Virus record (IMG/VR): IMGVR_UViG_3300037963_002073
Span: 1 to 23,925 of that record
From: a virus
DNA length: 23,925 nucleotides
Direction: 5' to 3' (one strand)
Each line of letters begins with the position of its first letter. The stretch's first letter is position 1. Under the pieces are notes generated by a model. The model did no database searches, had not been told where the DNA came from, and saw only the letters and a program-made list of their open reading frames with translations. Shown piece by piece: positions 13,718 to 20,980 of the stretch. A program made the position numbers and the translations under genes.

Positions 13718-14329
13718 ATGAGTACAACAAAACTAACAACCCCTATAGGGACTGCAATCTATCCTAAGTTTCAGCCAGACTATAAGTTTGATGACAACGG
13801 AGTGTATAGTTGCAAGCTCCACGTAAGCGAAAAGGACTTTAACAAGTTTTCCGCTGAAGTAAATGAACACGTAGAAAGAGCTTACCAAGCTGAATGTCAA
13901 AAGCAAGGCAAGCAAAAACTAAGAAGAGCAACAGCTACTCCGCTTCTAATAACTGAAGAGGGAGAGTTTGAAATTAGAACAAAACAATCTGCAAAGAAGA
14001 ACACATCAAAAGGTGTGCTTGAGTTTTCTGTAGGCATCTATGATAGCCAAGGAAAAAAATTACCTGCAGATACAAATGTTGGTTCTGGTTCCAAGGTTCG
14101 TTTAAGTGTTGAACTTGCACCTTGGTTTGTAGCTTCTCTTGGGTTTGGTTATACGCTGCGATTAAAAGCAGGACAAATAATAGAACTCAAAGAGTACAGT
14201 GGATCTGAAAGTGCTTCGTCACTTGGCTTTGGTGCTGTTGACGGAGGTTATATCAGTGAAGAAATAGAAATCAAAGATGAAGAGAGCGCAGAAAATAACG
14301 AAGCATCGGCATCAGCGGTTCCGTTCTAA
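13718..14329 (+). CDS. Single-stranded DNA-binding protein, T7 gp2.5 type
   Basis: This 203-aa protein starts with strands and a charged helix of gp2.5-like form (MSTTKLTTPIGTAIYPKFQP), has an OB-fold-like middle (LEFSVGIYDSQGKKLPADT, LAPWFVASLGFGYTLRLKAGQIIELKEY) and ends in a strongly acidic tail finishing in PF. In T7 gp2.5 (232 aa) the acidic tail with C-terminal Phe contacts DNA polymerase and helicase. It would coat single strands during replication and recombination. Its coding end overlaps the endonuclease gene by 53 bases. No SD lies near the ATG; AAGGA is about 30 bases upstream. Confidence 0.85.
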   Translation: MSTTKLTTPIGTAIYPKFQPDYKFDDNGVYSCKLHVSEKDFNKFSAEVNEHVERAYQAECQKQGKQKLRRATATPLLITEEGEFEIRTKQSAKKNTSKGVLEFSVGIYDSQGKKLPADTNVGSGSKVRLSVELAPWFVASLGFGYTLRLKAGQIIELKEYSGSESASSLGFGAVDGGYISEEIEIKDEESAENNEASASAVPF

Positions 14330-14669
14330 GTTTGAAAAGAACATAGCCCTCTCCCTAAAAAGGGAGGGGGTTGACTACGAGTATGAAACTTTAAAAATTA
14401 AGTACACAAAACTCGCAGTCTACACTCCAGACTTTATTTTTCCCAATGGTGTAATCATTGAGGCAAAAGGATTTTTCAAACCTAGCGATAGAACAAAACA
14501 TATTTTAATCCAACAACAACATCCAGAATACGACATTAGATTTTTATTTCAGAACGCTCACAACAGGCTAACAAAAAAGAGTAATACAACTTATGCAGCT
14601 TGGTGTGATCGTCATGGATTCAAATGGTGTCACCAAAAAATACCAAGATCATGGACACAGAATTTGTAG
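14277..14669 (+). CDS. Endonuclease I (Holliday junction resolvase), T7 gp3 type
   Basis: This 130-aa product (T7 gp3: 149 aa) would cleave four-way and branched DNA during packaging and break down host DNA. Active-site residues are E20 (RSKFEKN), D52 (YTPDFIFPNG), E62 and K64 (IIEAKGFF), corresponding to T7 E20, D55, E65 and K67. The block 'DRTKHILIQQQHPEYDIRFLFQNAHNRL' follows the T7 sequence closely. The gene starts inside the SSB gene (53-base overlap) and its end overlaps the primase-helicase start, so all three are translationally linked. Confidence 0.93.
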   Translation: MKRAQKITKHRHQRFRSKFEKNIALSLKREGVDYEYETLKIKYTKLAVYTPDFIFPNGVIIEAKGFFKPSDRTKHILIQQQHPEYDIRFLFQNAHNRLTKKSNTTYAAWCDRHGFKWCHQKIPRSWTQNL

Positions 14670-16252
14670 AAACAAACTTACCCTGCCCTAGTTGTGGTAG
14701 TAGTGATGCGCTTGCTTTAAACGCTGATGGAAGTACCAAGTGTTTTAGCTGCGATGAATTTATACCAAAAAAACACAACCAACCTATGCCAACAAACGCA
14801 ACAAAAAAAACTACCAACAATACTAATTTCTTAAAAGGACAAGTGTTACCTATCGCTCCTAGAGGGATACATAAGGACACCTGTAAAAAGTACAGTTATG
14901 AAATAGGAGAAAACGAAAAGGGAGAAATAGTACACATCGCCAATTACAAAGACAGCAACGGAAAGGTAGTTGGACAGAAGATTAGAGGAGCTAACAAAGA
15001 TTTTACAATAAGAGGAAAGATAAACGATACTTTTTATGGGCAGCACCTTTGGAAAAACGGAGGCAATAAACTTCTTGTAGTAGAGGGCGAACTAGACGCT
15101 TTAACAGCTTCACAGTTGCAAGCAAACAAATACCCTGTTGTGTCTATAAGCCAAGGCAGTAAGTCAGCAAAGAATCTTTTCAAAAAGAACCTAAAGTGGC
15201 TTGAAAGTTTTAACGAAGTCATTCTGATGTTTGACGAAGATAAAGCAGGTAGACAAGCGGTTGCTGATGTAGTTAACATTCTACCTCCTGGTAAAGCTTA
15301 CGTTGCTAAATTATCTGGCAAAGATCCTAACGCTTTACTCATGGATGGTAAGGGGGATGAAGTTGTTAAGGCTATGTGGGAAGCAAAGCAATGGAGTCCT
15401 GCTAACATCATCGATGGTGCTGATTTATTTGATAGGGTTTCTACAGCAAAGGTAAACGATTCTATTCCCTACCCCTTTGAAGGTTTGAATGAGAAGACTA
15501 AAGGACTTCGCAAGGGTGAGATCAGTTTGTTTTGTGCAGGTAGTGGAGTTGGTAAGTCACAGGTATGTAGGCAGATAGCTCACCACCTACTTACAACAAC
15601 AGATAAAAAAATTGGTTACATAGCTCTTGAAGAAAACATAGAACGATCAGCGCAGGGTGTTCTTGGTTTGGAGTTAGGCAAGCTTTTACATTTAGAGCCT
15701 TTTGAAATAGATGATAAGTATCTTGACGCTTACTATAAGACTGTTGGTTCTGGTAGATTTTTTCTCTACGACCATTGGGGGAGCCTCAACACTGACTTAC
15801 TGTTGTCTCATGTAAGATATATGGTACAAGCAATGGGTGTTGAGTACGTCGTGTTAGATCACATTAGCATTGTTGTCAGTGGCATGAATGAATCAGAGAT
15901 GGGTAATGAGAGAAGAGCCATCGATGTTCTTATGACAAAGTTAAGAGCTTTGGTTGAAGAAAGTAATTTTGCTTTATTGTTAGTCAGTCACCTTAAAAGA
16001 CCAGAAGGTAATCGAGGATATGAAGACGGACTAGCACCTAACTTATCAGCACTTAGAGGATCGGCAGCACTTAGTCAGTTGTCTGATATTGTTTGCGCAC
16101 TTTCTAGGAACTTACAGGGAGAGGACAAACACACCACTACTCTTAGTGTTCTTAAAAATAGATTTAGCGGAGACACAGGTGTGGCTTCACAACTCGAATA
16201 CTGCATACAAACAGGCAGACTAACTGAAACAGAACTCCCAGAAGAATTTTAG
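14651..16252 (+). CDS. Primase-helicase, T7 gp4 type
   Basis: From the ATG at 14651 the product is 533 aa (T7 gp4A: 566 aa); an in-frame ATG at 14624 would add nine residues, but 14651 gives the T7-like distance to the zinc site. Zinc ribbon: C12, C15, C31, C34. TOPRIM primase: E145 (VVEGELDAL), D195 and D197 (MFDEDKAG). RecA-type helicase: Walker A GSGVGKS (K302), VLDHISIVVSG, and GSAALSQLSDIVCALSRN. It would unwind DNA ahead of the polymerase and make primers. An in-frame Met46 just after the zinc ribbon mimics T7's internal gp4B start, but no SD precedes it. It ends in TAG immediately followed by the starts of the methyltransferase locus. Confidence 0.93.
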   Translation: MDTEFVETNLPCPSCGSSDALALNADGSTKCFSCDEFIPKKHNQPMPTNATKKTTNNTNFLKGQVLPIAPRGIHKDTCKKYSYEIGENEKGEIVHIANYKDSNGKVVGQKIRGANKDFTIRGKINDTFYGQHLWKNGGNKLLVVEGELDALTASQLQANKYPVVSISQGSKSAKNLFKKNLKWLESFNEVILMFDEDKAGRQAVADVVNILPPGKAYVAKLSGKDPNALLMDGKGDEVVKAMWEAKQWSPANIIDGADLFDRVSTAKVNDSIPYPFEGLNEKTKGLRKGEISLFCAGSGVGKSQVCRQIAHHLLTTTDKKIGYIALEENIERSAQGVLGLELGKLLHLEPFEIDDKYLDAYYKTVGSGRFFLYDHWGSLNTDLLLSHVRYMVQAMGVEYVVLDHISIVVSGMNESEMGNERRAIDVLMTKLRALVEESNFALLLVSHLKRPEGNRGYEDGLAPNLSALRGSAALSQLSDIVCALSRNLQGEDKHTTTLSVLKNRFSGDTGVASQLEYCIQTGRLTETELPEEF

Positions 16253-16254
16253 AT

Positions 16255-17124
16255 GTGGATACTTCCAAAACAATTATTAACCACCTTTCGCTCTGCTCTG
16301 GATACGAAGGTATCGGACTCGGCCTTAGAAGAATCTTCCCAAATGTTCGAGAGATATGTATGGTGGAGAGGGAAGCTTTCAACATCGGCAACTTGGTTGA
16401 CAAGATGCAAGAGGGAAAACTGGATCAAGCACCTCTTTGGACTGATCTTAGAACATTCCCTTTTAGAAAGTTTCGTGGATTGGTGGACATCCTCTCTGGA
16501 GGTTTCCCCTGTCAACCCTTTAGCTCTAATTCAAAGCGCAAGTCAGACAGAGATGAGCGACACCTGTATCCCTTCATCGAAAATGGAATTAGAGAATGTA
16601 GACCTTCCATTGTTTTCTTGGAAAACGTCGAAGGAATTATCAGTACAAAAACAAGTGAAGGCGAGCCTGTTCTCAGATATGTCCTCAGAAGCTTGGAGTC
16701 GTTGGGTTACATCGTTGAGGCAGGAATATTCTCTGCGTCTGAAGTTGGAGCATCCCACCACAGAAGGAGAGTATTTATTCTTTCCTACTCCAGACGTAGC
16801 ACAAGCTCAGAAAGTATCGAACAGACCAAACTACGGACAACTGGGACTAGCAAATCATCCTTATGTTCATGGCTCTTTTGTTCAGAGGGAGAAATCCAAG
16901 AAGGACAGAAAGGGGGAAGAGAAACCTTTCCATCCTCACCACGAAGCCCTCAAAAGAAATGGGAAAGACTACGAACTCTTGAACGCAGATTGGGTAGAGC
17001 AAATGATGGGACTTCCAACAGGGTGGACAGACTTCGGACTCTTGGGGCAGGAGTTGTCCCTCAAACAGCAGAACGAGCCTTCAGAATCCTCTCAAAAAAA
17101 TTAATAGAAAGAATAGAAAGATGA
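16255..17124 (+). CDS. DNA (cytosine-5) methyltransferase
   Basis: Starting at GTG 16255 (289 aa), the protein shows the family's ordered motifs: I, residues 11-24 (LSLCSGYEGIGLGL); IV, residues 82-90 (GGFPCQPFS, catalytic C86); VI, ENVEG (123-127); VIII, HHRRRVFIL (168-176); X, RVDRLRTLGAGVVPQTAERAF (about 256-276). It would methylate cytosine C5, probably to protect phage DNA from host restriction, as no partner endonuclease is present. The stretch between VIII and X (about 180-250), where the target-recognition domain should be, is short, Ser/Arg/Gly-rich and low complexity, and is overlapped by a well-formed protein in the +1-offset frame. The stop overlaps the DNA polymerase ATG (ATGA). 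Confidence 0.9.
   Translation: MDTSKTIINHLSLCSGYEGIGLGLRRIFPNVREICMVEREAFNIGNLVDKMQEGKLDQAPLWTDLRTFPFRKFRGLVDILSGGFPCQPFSSNSKRKSDRDERHLYPFIENGIRECRPSIVFLENVEGIISTKTSEGEPVLRYVLRSLESLGYIVEAGIFSASEVGASHHRRRVFILSYSRRSTSSESIEQTKLRTTGTSKSSLCSWLFCSEGEIQEGQKGGRETFPSSPRSPQKKWERLRTLERRLGRANDGTSNRVDRLRTLGAGVVPQTAERAFRILSKKLIERIER
16553..17104 (+). CDS. Overlapping second-frame protein within the methyltransferase gene
   Basis: In the frame offset from the methyltransferase, an uninterrupted frame runs 16253-17104 (283 codons). The first third looks like a by-product, but from about Met at 16553 or 16583 it reads as a real protein of 183 or 173 aa: LFSWKTSKELSVQKQ, SSEAWSRWVTSLRQEYSLRL, EYLFFPTPDV, then LLNADWVEQMMGLPTGWTDF. 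I associate this W-T-S-K, RQEYS, PTP and LN-WVE-MG-P-GWT series with phage cytosine-methyltransferase-linked proteins, from memory rather than a search. It may be a separate protein made from an internal start, a product of the ATG at 16253 that abuts the primase stop, or a frameshift partner supplying the missing target-recognition domain. The chosen start is provisional. Confidence 0.55.
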   Translation: MSDTCIPSSKMELENVDLPLFSWKTSKELSVQKQVKASLFSDMSSEAWSRWVTSLRQEYSLRLKLEHPTTEGEYLFFPTPDVAQAQKVSNRPNYGQLGLANHPYVHGSFVQREKSKKDRKGEEKPFHPHHEALKRNGKDYELLNADWVEQMMGLPTGWTDFGLLGQELSLKQQNEPSESSQKN

Positions 17125-18968
17125 AATACAAATACAATATACTTATTAGCGACATAGAAACGAACGCTATCAAAAACTGGCAGACACTTGAAGGACTTGA
17201 CAGGCTTCACTGCTTTACAGTTATAGATCCAACAAACAGCAACCTCTACGAGTTTAATACAACAAAGGAAAACATAGAAGAGGGGTTAAAAATGTTACAG
17301 GAGTCTGAGTATATTTGCTTTCACAACGGCATAGGCTTTGATGCTCCTGCTCTTTACAAATTGTATGGCATTAAGTTTAACAAGATTGTAGACACAATGT
17401 TGATGGCAAAGGTTCTCTTTCCAGACATAGCTACTAGCGATCACAAAAGAGAAAACTTTCCTAAAAAACTTATAGGTTCTCATTCGCTAAAAGCTTGGGG
17501 GATTAGAATAGGAGTACATAAAGACTCGCATGGCGAAAGCGAAGACTGGGAAACTTTTAGTCCAGAGATGCAAAGATATTGTAATCAAGATGTAAGAACT
17601 ACTTTTTCTTTATATAAACATTTGTTGGCTCACAGTGTTTCTCCTAAGTCTCTTGTTCTGGAGCATGAGTTTGCAAAACTTATTCGAGTGCAGGAAATGA
17701 ATGGCTTCCCTTTCGCTGTAGATAAAGCAAAGGATTTAGCAAAGAAACTTATGATGCGCAGAGTTCAGATAGAGCAAGAGATGCAAGAAGTTTTTCCTCC
17801 GAAGGTAGAACAAATGAAGAGTGTTACTGGTTGGAAGGTTGAGGTAGACGGCATCGAGTACACAGGTAAAACTAAGGTTGCACTGAAGGGTCAGCTAAAG
17901 AAGGCAGGACTAAAACAAAACATTAGTGATCTTGCAGAGAAGATGGGAAACAAAACTAAGACCATTCCTTTTAACCCTGGAAGCAGAGATCAAATAGCTG
18001 AAAGACTTATGGAGGCAGGATGGGAACCTGCAGCTTATGAAGGTAAGCGACCAGAAATAAATGAAACAGTTTTAAGAAACATTGGCACAAAGGAATCTCT
18101 TAAACTTCTTGAGTATCTTTTAGTGCAGAAGAGACTTGGAATGTTAGCAGAAGGTAAGCACGCTTGGCTTAGTGTTGTGACTGACGAAGGAAGGATTCAT
18201 GGTAGCGTTAACACAGCAGGAACTATCTCTGGAAGGTGCAGCCACAACTCTCCAAACCTTGGACAAATTCCTGCAACAAGATCAGAGTATGGAAAGGAAT
18301 GTCGTGAGTTGTTCATTGCTCCAGAAGGAAAGGTTCTTGTAGGTTCTGATGCTTCACAGCTTGAGCTTAGATGTCTTGCACATTACCTTTTTGCTTATGA
18401 CTCTGGTAAATATGTTCGGGAGATTCTTGAAGGAGACATTCACACAGTCAACCAGAATGCCGCAGGTCTACCAACCAGGGACTCAGCAAAAACCTTCATC
18501 TACTCACTTATATACGGAGCTTCTAATTCTAGGTTAGGAGAGTCAGTTGGTAAGGGCATGAAAGAAGGAGCAAGACTTAGGAAATCTTTTATGACCAAGA
18601 TGCCCGCTTTTAAAAAACTTTTAACTGACGTTGAAAGATCAGCAGAAAAGAACGGACACCTAACTGGGATAGATGGAAGAAAGATAAACGTAAGATCAAA
18701 ACATTCGTTACTTAACTTTCTCTTACAAAGTTGTGGTGCTATAGTGATGAAGCAGAGTCTTATTGAATTTGCTTTGATGGCTAAACATCCTTACGAAATG
18801 CACGCCAATGTCCACGACGAAGTTCAGTTTTCCTGTCTTGAAGAACACGCACAGGATCTTGGAAGAACTTTTGTAGCTGCTATAGAGAAAGCAGGGAAAA
18901 CACTTAACATGAAATGTCCTCTCGATGGGGACTACAAGATAGGAAATAACTGGGCAGAGACACATTAA
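17121..18968 (+). CDS. DNA polymerase, PolA family, T7 gp5 type
   Basis: This 615-aa replicative polymerase (T7 gp5: 704 aa) has a 3'-5' exonuclease domain with D11 and E13 (ISDIETNA), CFHNGIGFDAPAL and YCNQDVRTTFSLYKHL. The polymerase domain shows motif A with D410 (GSDASQLELRC), motif B with R453, K457 and Y461 (RDSAKTFIYSLIYG), and motif C with D566 (NVHDEVQFSC). Tyr occupies the position of E. coli Pol I F762 (T7 Y526). It starts in a four-base overlap with the methyltransferase stop, with purine-rich GAAAG just upstream. It works with the gp4-type helicase and gp2.5-type SSB in this cluster. Confidence 0.95.
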   Translation: MKYKYNILISDIETNAIKNWQTLEGLDRLHCFTVIDPTNSNLYEFNTTKENIEEGLKMLQESEYICFHNGIGFDAPALYKLYGIKFNKIVDTMLMAKVLFPDIATSDHKRENFPKKLIGSHSLKAWGIRIGVHKDSHGESEDWETFSPEMQRYCNQDVRTTFSLYKHLLAHSVSPKSLVLEHEFAKLIRVQEMNGFPFAVDKAKDLAKKLMMRRVQIEQEMQEVFPPKVEQMKSVTGWKVEVDGIEYTGKTKVALKGQLKKAGLKQNISDLAEKMGNKTKTIPFNPGSRDQIAERLMEAGWEPAAYEGKRPEINETVLRNIGTKESLKLLEYLLVQKRLGMLAEGKHAWLSVVTDEGRIHGSVNTAGTISGRCSHNSPNLGQIPATRSEYGKECRELFIAPEGKVLVGSDASQLELRCLAHYLFAYDSGKYVREILEGDIHTVNQNAAGLPTRDSAKTFIYSLIYGASNSRLGESVGKGMKEGARLRKSFMTKMPAFKKLLTDVERSAEKNGHLTGIDGRKINVRSKHSLLNFLLQSCGAIVMKQSLIEFALMAKHPYEMHANVHDEVQFSCLEEHAQDLGRTFVAAIEKAGKTLNMKCPLDGDYKIGNNWAETH

Positions 18969-18973
18969 GACTT

Positions 18974-19711
18974 ATGAAAAAAAGAATAGCAGCAATCGAT
19001 GGAGACATGGTGGTTTACCGAGCAGGGTTTGCCAGTGAGACAGAAATAAAATGGGAGGACGATATATGGACTTTACAAAGCTCTGAACCTGAGATGAAGG
19101 TTATTGTAGATGACATGATAGAGTATGCGGTAGACCAGACACAAGCTGATGACTACCTTATGGTTTTTTCAGATAAAAGAAACTTCCGCTACAATATCTA
19201 CTCAGAATACAAAGCCAATAGGAAAAACAAAAGAAAACCTCTTGGTCTTCAATCGATAACTGATTGGGCTTTTGAGACACACAATGGAGTTCGTAAAAAC
19301 AACCTAGAAGCTGATGATGTCATTGGAATGCTTTGTTGTTCGCAAGATAATTATGTAGCTGTTAGTGGTGACAAGGATTTTGGCACGCTTAACTGCGAAT
19401 GGTTTAATTTTTTAAAAGCAGAAACTAGCCACACCACTGAAGAAGAAGCGGACTACAACCACCTAGTACAAACATTATCAGGTGATTCAGTTGATGGTTT
19501 CTCAGGAGCCAAGGGGATTGGAGCAGTGACGGCAATGAAACTTTTGGATAAGCATGGAGCTACTTGGAGTACAGTAGTTGATGCTTATGAATCAAAAGGA
19601 CAAACCGAAGAGGACGCTTTGTTAAATGCAAGGTTATCCTACATTTTAAGAAGCCCAAAAGAGTATAACGAAAAAGAAGGAGAAATAACATTATGGAAGC
19701 CGAAGTCGTAG
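18974..19711 (+). CDS. 5'-3' exonuclease, T7 gp6-like (FEN family)
   Basis: This 245-aa protein carries FEN/53EXO acidic motifs: AIDGDMVVYRAGF at the N-terminus, the arch-region YKANRKNKRKPLGL, NNLEADDVIGML, and VAVSGDKDFGTL. Downstream is the helix-hairpin-helix-like SGDSVDGFSGAKGIGAVTAMKLL, which binds DNA. T7 gp6 is 300 aa. It would degrade host DNA and remove RNA primers and 5' flaps. It starts five bases after the polymerase stop with no SD and overlaps the next gene by 19 bases. Confidence 0.9.
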   Translation: MKKRIAAIDGDMVVYRAGFASETEIKWEDDIWTLQSSEPEMKVIVDDMIEYAVDQTQADDYLMVFSDKRNFRYNIYSEYKANRKNKRKPLGLQSITDWAFETHNGVRKNNLEADDVIGMLCCSQDNYVAVSGDKDFGTLNCEWFNFLKAETSHTTEEEADYNHLVQTLSGDSVDGFSGAKGIGAVTAMKLLDKHGATWSTVVDAYESKGQTEEDALLNARLSYILRSPKEYNEKEGEITLWKPKS

Positions 19712-20058
19712 AAAGAAAACCACTACCTGATAGCGGAGGAAGAACTGAGTTTAAAACAGGATCGGTAAGAGATTCTATGGAAGGGAAAGGTTGTCCAAAC
19801 CAACTTCCCATAGCCAGTCTGAAGGCTGTCAGTCGCAGGTTTGAAGAAGGGGCGAACAAGTATGGTGTACGCAACTGGGAGAAGGGTCAGTGTTTTAGTA
19901 GATACATTGATGCAATCTACCGACACCTATGGGGTTTTATGGAAGGTTGTGAAGAAGAAGATCACCTCAGTGCGGTTATATGGAACGCCATGTGTTTGTA
20001 TCAAACTAACGAATGGATAAAGGAGGGTAAATTACCTAGTGAATTAAGGGATATTTAG
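19693..20058 (+). CDS. dATP/dGTP pyrophosphohydrolase-like protein (DUF5664/MazZ-type)
   Basis: The 121-aa product has the layout of the DUF5664 family: a phage N-terminal stretch rich in G/S, then SRRFEEGANKYGVRNWEKG, a helix SRYIDAIYRHLWGFMEG, acidic CEEEDHLSAVIWNAMCLYQ. These E/H/D residues resemble the MazG-fold metal-binding site. The family includes MazZ of cyanophage S-2L, a dATP/dGTP pyrophosphohydrolase used in making 2-aminoadenine DNA; other members are uncharacterised. No PurZ-like gene is in this window, so simple nucleotide-pool control is the safer reading. GAAGGAG about 12 bases upstream is a usable SD. The stop codon overlaps the promoter repeat. Confidence 0.78.
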   Translation: MEAEVVERKPLPDSGGRTEFKTGSVRDSMEGKGCPNQLPIASLKAVSRRFEEGANKYGVRNWEKGQCFSRYIDAIYRHLWGFMEGCEEEDHLSAVIWNAMCLYQTNEWIKEGKLPSELRDI

Positions 20059-20078
20059 TTTGTTCGGGTATATAATAA
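20057..20078 (+). promoter_or_regulatory. Probable phage promoter, copy 2 of a 22-bp repeat
   Basis: The same 22 bases as 6964-6985 (AGTTTGTTCGGG through TATATAATAA), starting inside the stop codon of the upstream gene and ending 15 bases before the ATG at 20094. It would drive the structural module, with a very short leader. Confidence 0.65.
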
Positions 20079-20093
20079 AACTTGAACATTTTA

Positions 20094-20366
20094 ATGGCAC
20101 GCAAAAGAATCAAACTTACTAGCAAACACAAAGACCCAAAAGGTGGTTTGAACGCAGCAGGAAGACGAGCAGCCAGAAGGCAGGGGAGTAATCTTAAACC
20201 TCCTGTTTCTGCAAAGCAAGCTAAAAGAAGTCCTAAAGCAGCAGGTAGACGTAGGTCGTTTTGTGCTAGAATGAGCGGAGTAAAGGGTCCGATGAAAGAC
20301 AAAAAAGGAAGACCAACTAGAAAAGCTTTGGCTCTTCGTAAATGGGACTGCTCAAGTTTAGCTTAA
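20094..20366 (+). CDS. Highly basic small protein (DUF6321-like)
   Basis: The ATG at 20094 gives 90 aa; a TTG at 20082 would add four residues but lies too close to the promoter. The protein is very rich in Lys and Arg, with conserved-looking KGGLNAAGRRAARRQGSNLK, then RRRSFCARMSGVKGPM and GRPTRKALALRKW. I associate this with DUF6321, widespread in marine myo- and podoviruses. The role is unknown; basic composition and place at the head of the structural module suit a DNA-binding or virion-associated protein. Confidence 0.75.
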   Translation: MARKRIKLTSKHKDPKGGLNAAGRRAARRQGSNLKPPVSAKQAKRSPKAAGRRRSFCARMSGVKGPMKDKKGRPTRKALALRKWDCSSLA

Positions 20367-20376
20367 TTACAGAATT

Positions 20377-20556
20377 ATGAAAAAAGGATTATGGGCAAAC
20401 ATCCATGCCAAACGTGAACGAATAAAAAAAGGAAGCGGAGAAAAGATGAGAAAACCAGGAACTAAAGGCGCACCAACAGCTAAGAATTTTAAAGACTCTA
20501 AGAAGACTGCCAAGAAAAGAGGCAAGCTTCGTATCAATAAAAAGAAATCATATTAA
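20377..20556 (+). CDS. Small basic conserved protein, unknown
   Basis: The 59-aa product starts MKKGLWANIHAKRERIKKGS and continues GEKMRKPGTKGAPTAKNF; it is over one third Lys/Arg. The block 'GLWANIHAKRERI-GSGEKMRKPG-KGAPTA' is familiar from marine phages, with no known role. Its last base overlaps the A of the next ATG (TAATG), so translation is probably coupled. No SD is present. Confidence 0.7.
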   Translation: MKKGLWANIHAKRERIKKGSGEKMRKPGTKGAPTAKNFKDSKKTAKKRGKLRINKKKSY

Positions 20557-20747
20557 TGGAAGAGCCTTTTCCAGTCGTTTCAAGTGAGTTAGTAAAAAGA
20601 CTCAATGAAGTTTTTCCACCAAAAGAATTTAGTCCAAAGGATGATTTAAGAGACATGGATTATTACTTTGGACAACGAAACATAGTAAACTTTTTGCGTG
20701 CTAAAAACGCAGAACAAACTGAAAACATATTAACTAAAGAACAATAA
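20556..20747 (+). CDS. Small conserved hypothetical protein
   Basis: A 63-aa protein (MEEPFPVVSSELVKRLNEVF, PPKEFSPKDDLRDMDYYFGQ, RNIVNFLRAKNAEQ). It is mildly acidic with one amphipathic helix at each end. No catalytic motif is seen. It sits in the block of small genes behind the phage promoter, so it is probably late and virion-related. Its start overlaps the previous stop. Confidence 0.65.
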   Translation: MEEPFPVVSSELVKRLNEVFPPKEFSPKDDLRDMDYYFGQRNIVNFLRAKNAEQTENILTKEQ

Positions 20748-20752
20748 AACCA

Positions 20753-20956
20753 ATGTGCTTATCAAGCCCTAAAATGCCTAAACCAACTGCAGCACCTTTA
20801 CCGCCTCCACCTCCAACAGAGATGGCAGAAGTAGTGAAAAACAAAGCAGATGATAACAGGCGAATGAAAAAACGCAGAGGCACAAGTTCTTTAACCATAT
20901 CAAGAAACTCTGTATCTACTCCTACAAGTGGTTACGGAGCTAATGTCCCCTCTTAA
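20753..20956 (+). CDS. Proline-rich small phage protein (MCLSSPKMPKP type)
   Basis: A 67-aa protein starting MCLSSPKMPKPTAAPLPPPP followed by PTEMAEVVKNKADDNRRMKKRRG and a Ser/Thr-rich tail. The 'MC-SSPK-PKP...PPPPP' start with a basic arginine-lysine segment is common in podoviruses close to head and tail genes, where it is usually hypothetical. Cys2 could suggest lipid modification, but there is no signal peptide. Structural or assembly role is an inference from context. Confidence 0.7.
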   Translation: MCLSSPKMPKPTAAPLPPPPPTEMAEVVKNKADDNRRMKKRRGTSSLTISRNSVSTPTSGYGANVPS

Positions 20957-20980
20957 AATTTACAACCATAGATAAAACAA

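Noticed and set aside
20036-20302. 88-codon antisense frame over the DUF6321-like gene and promoter copy 2
   Set aside because: Its Leu/Pro-rich content is the reverse reading of the Lys/Arg-rich gene on the + strand.
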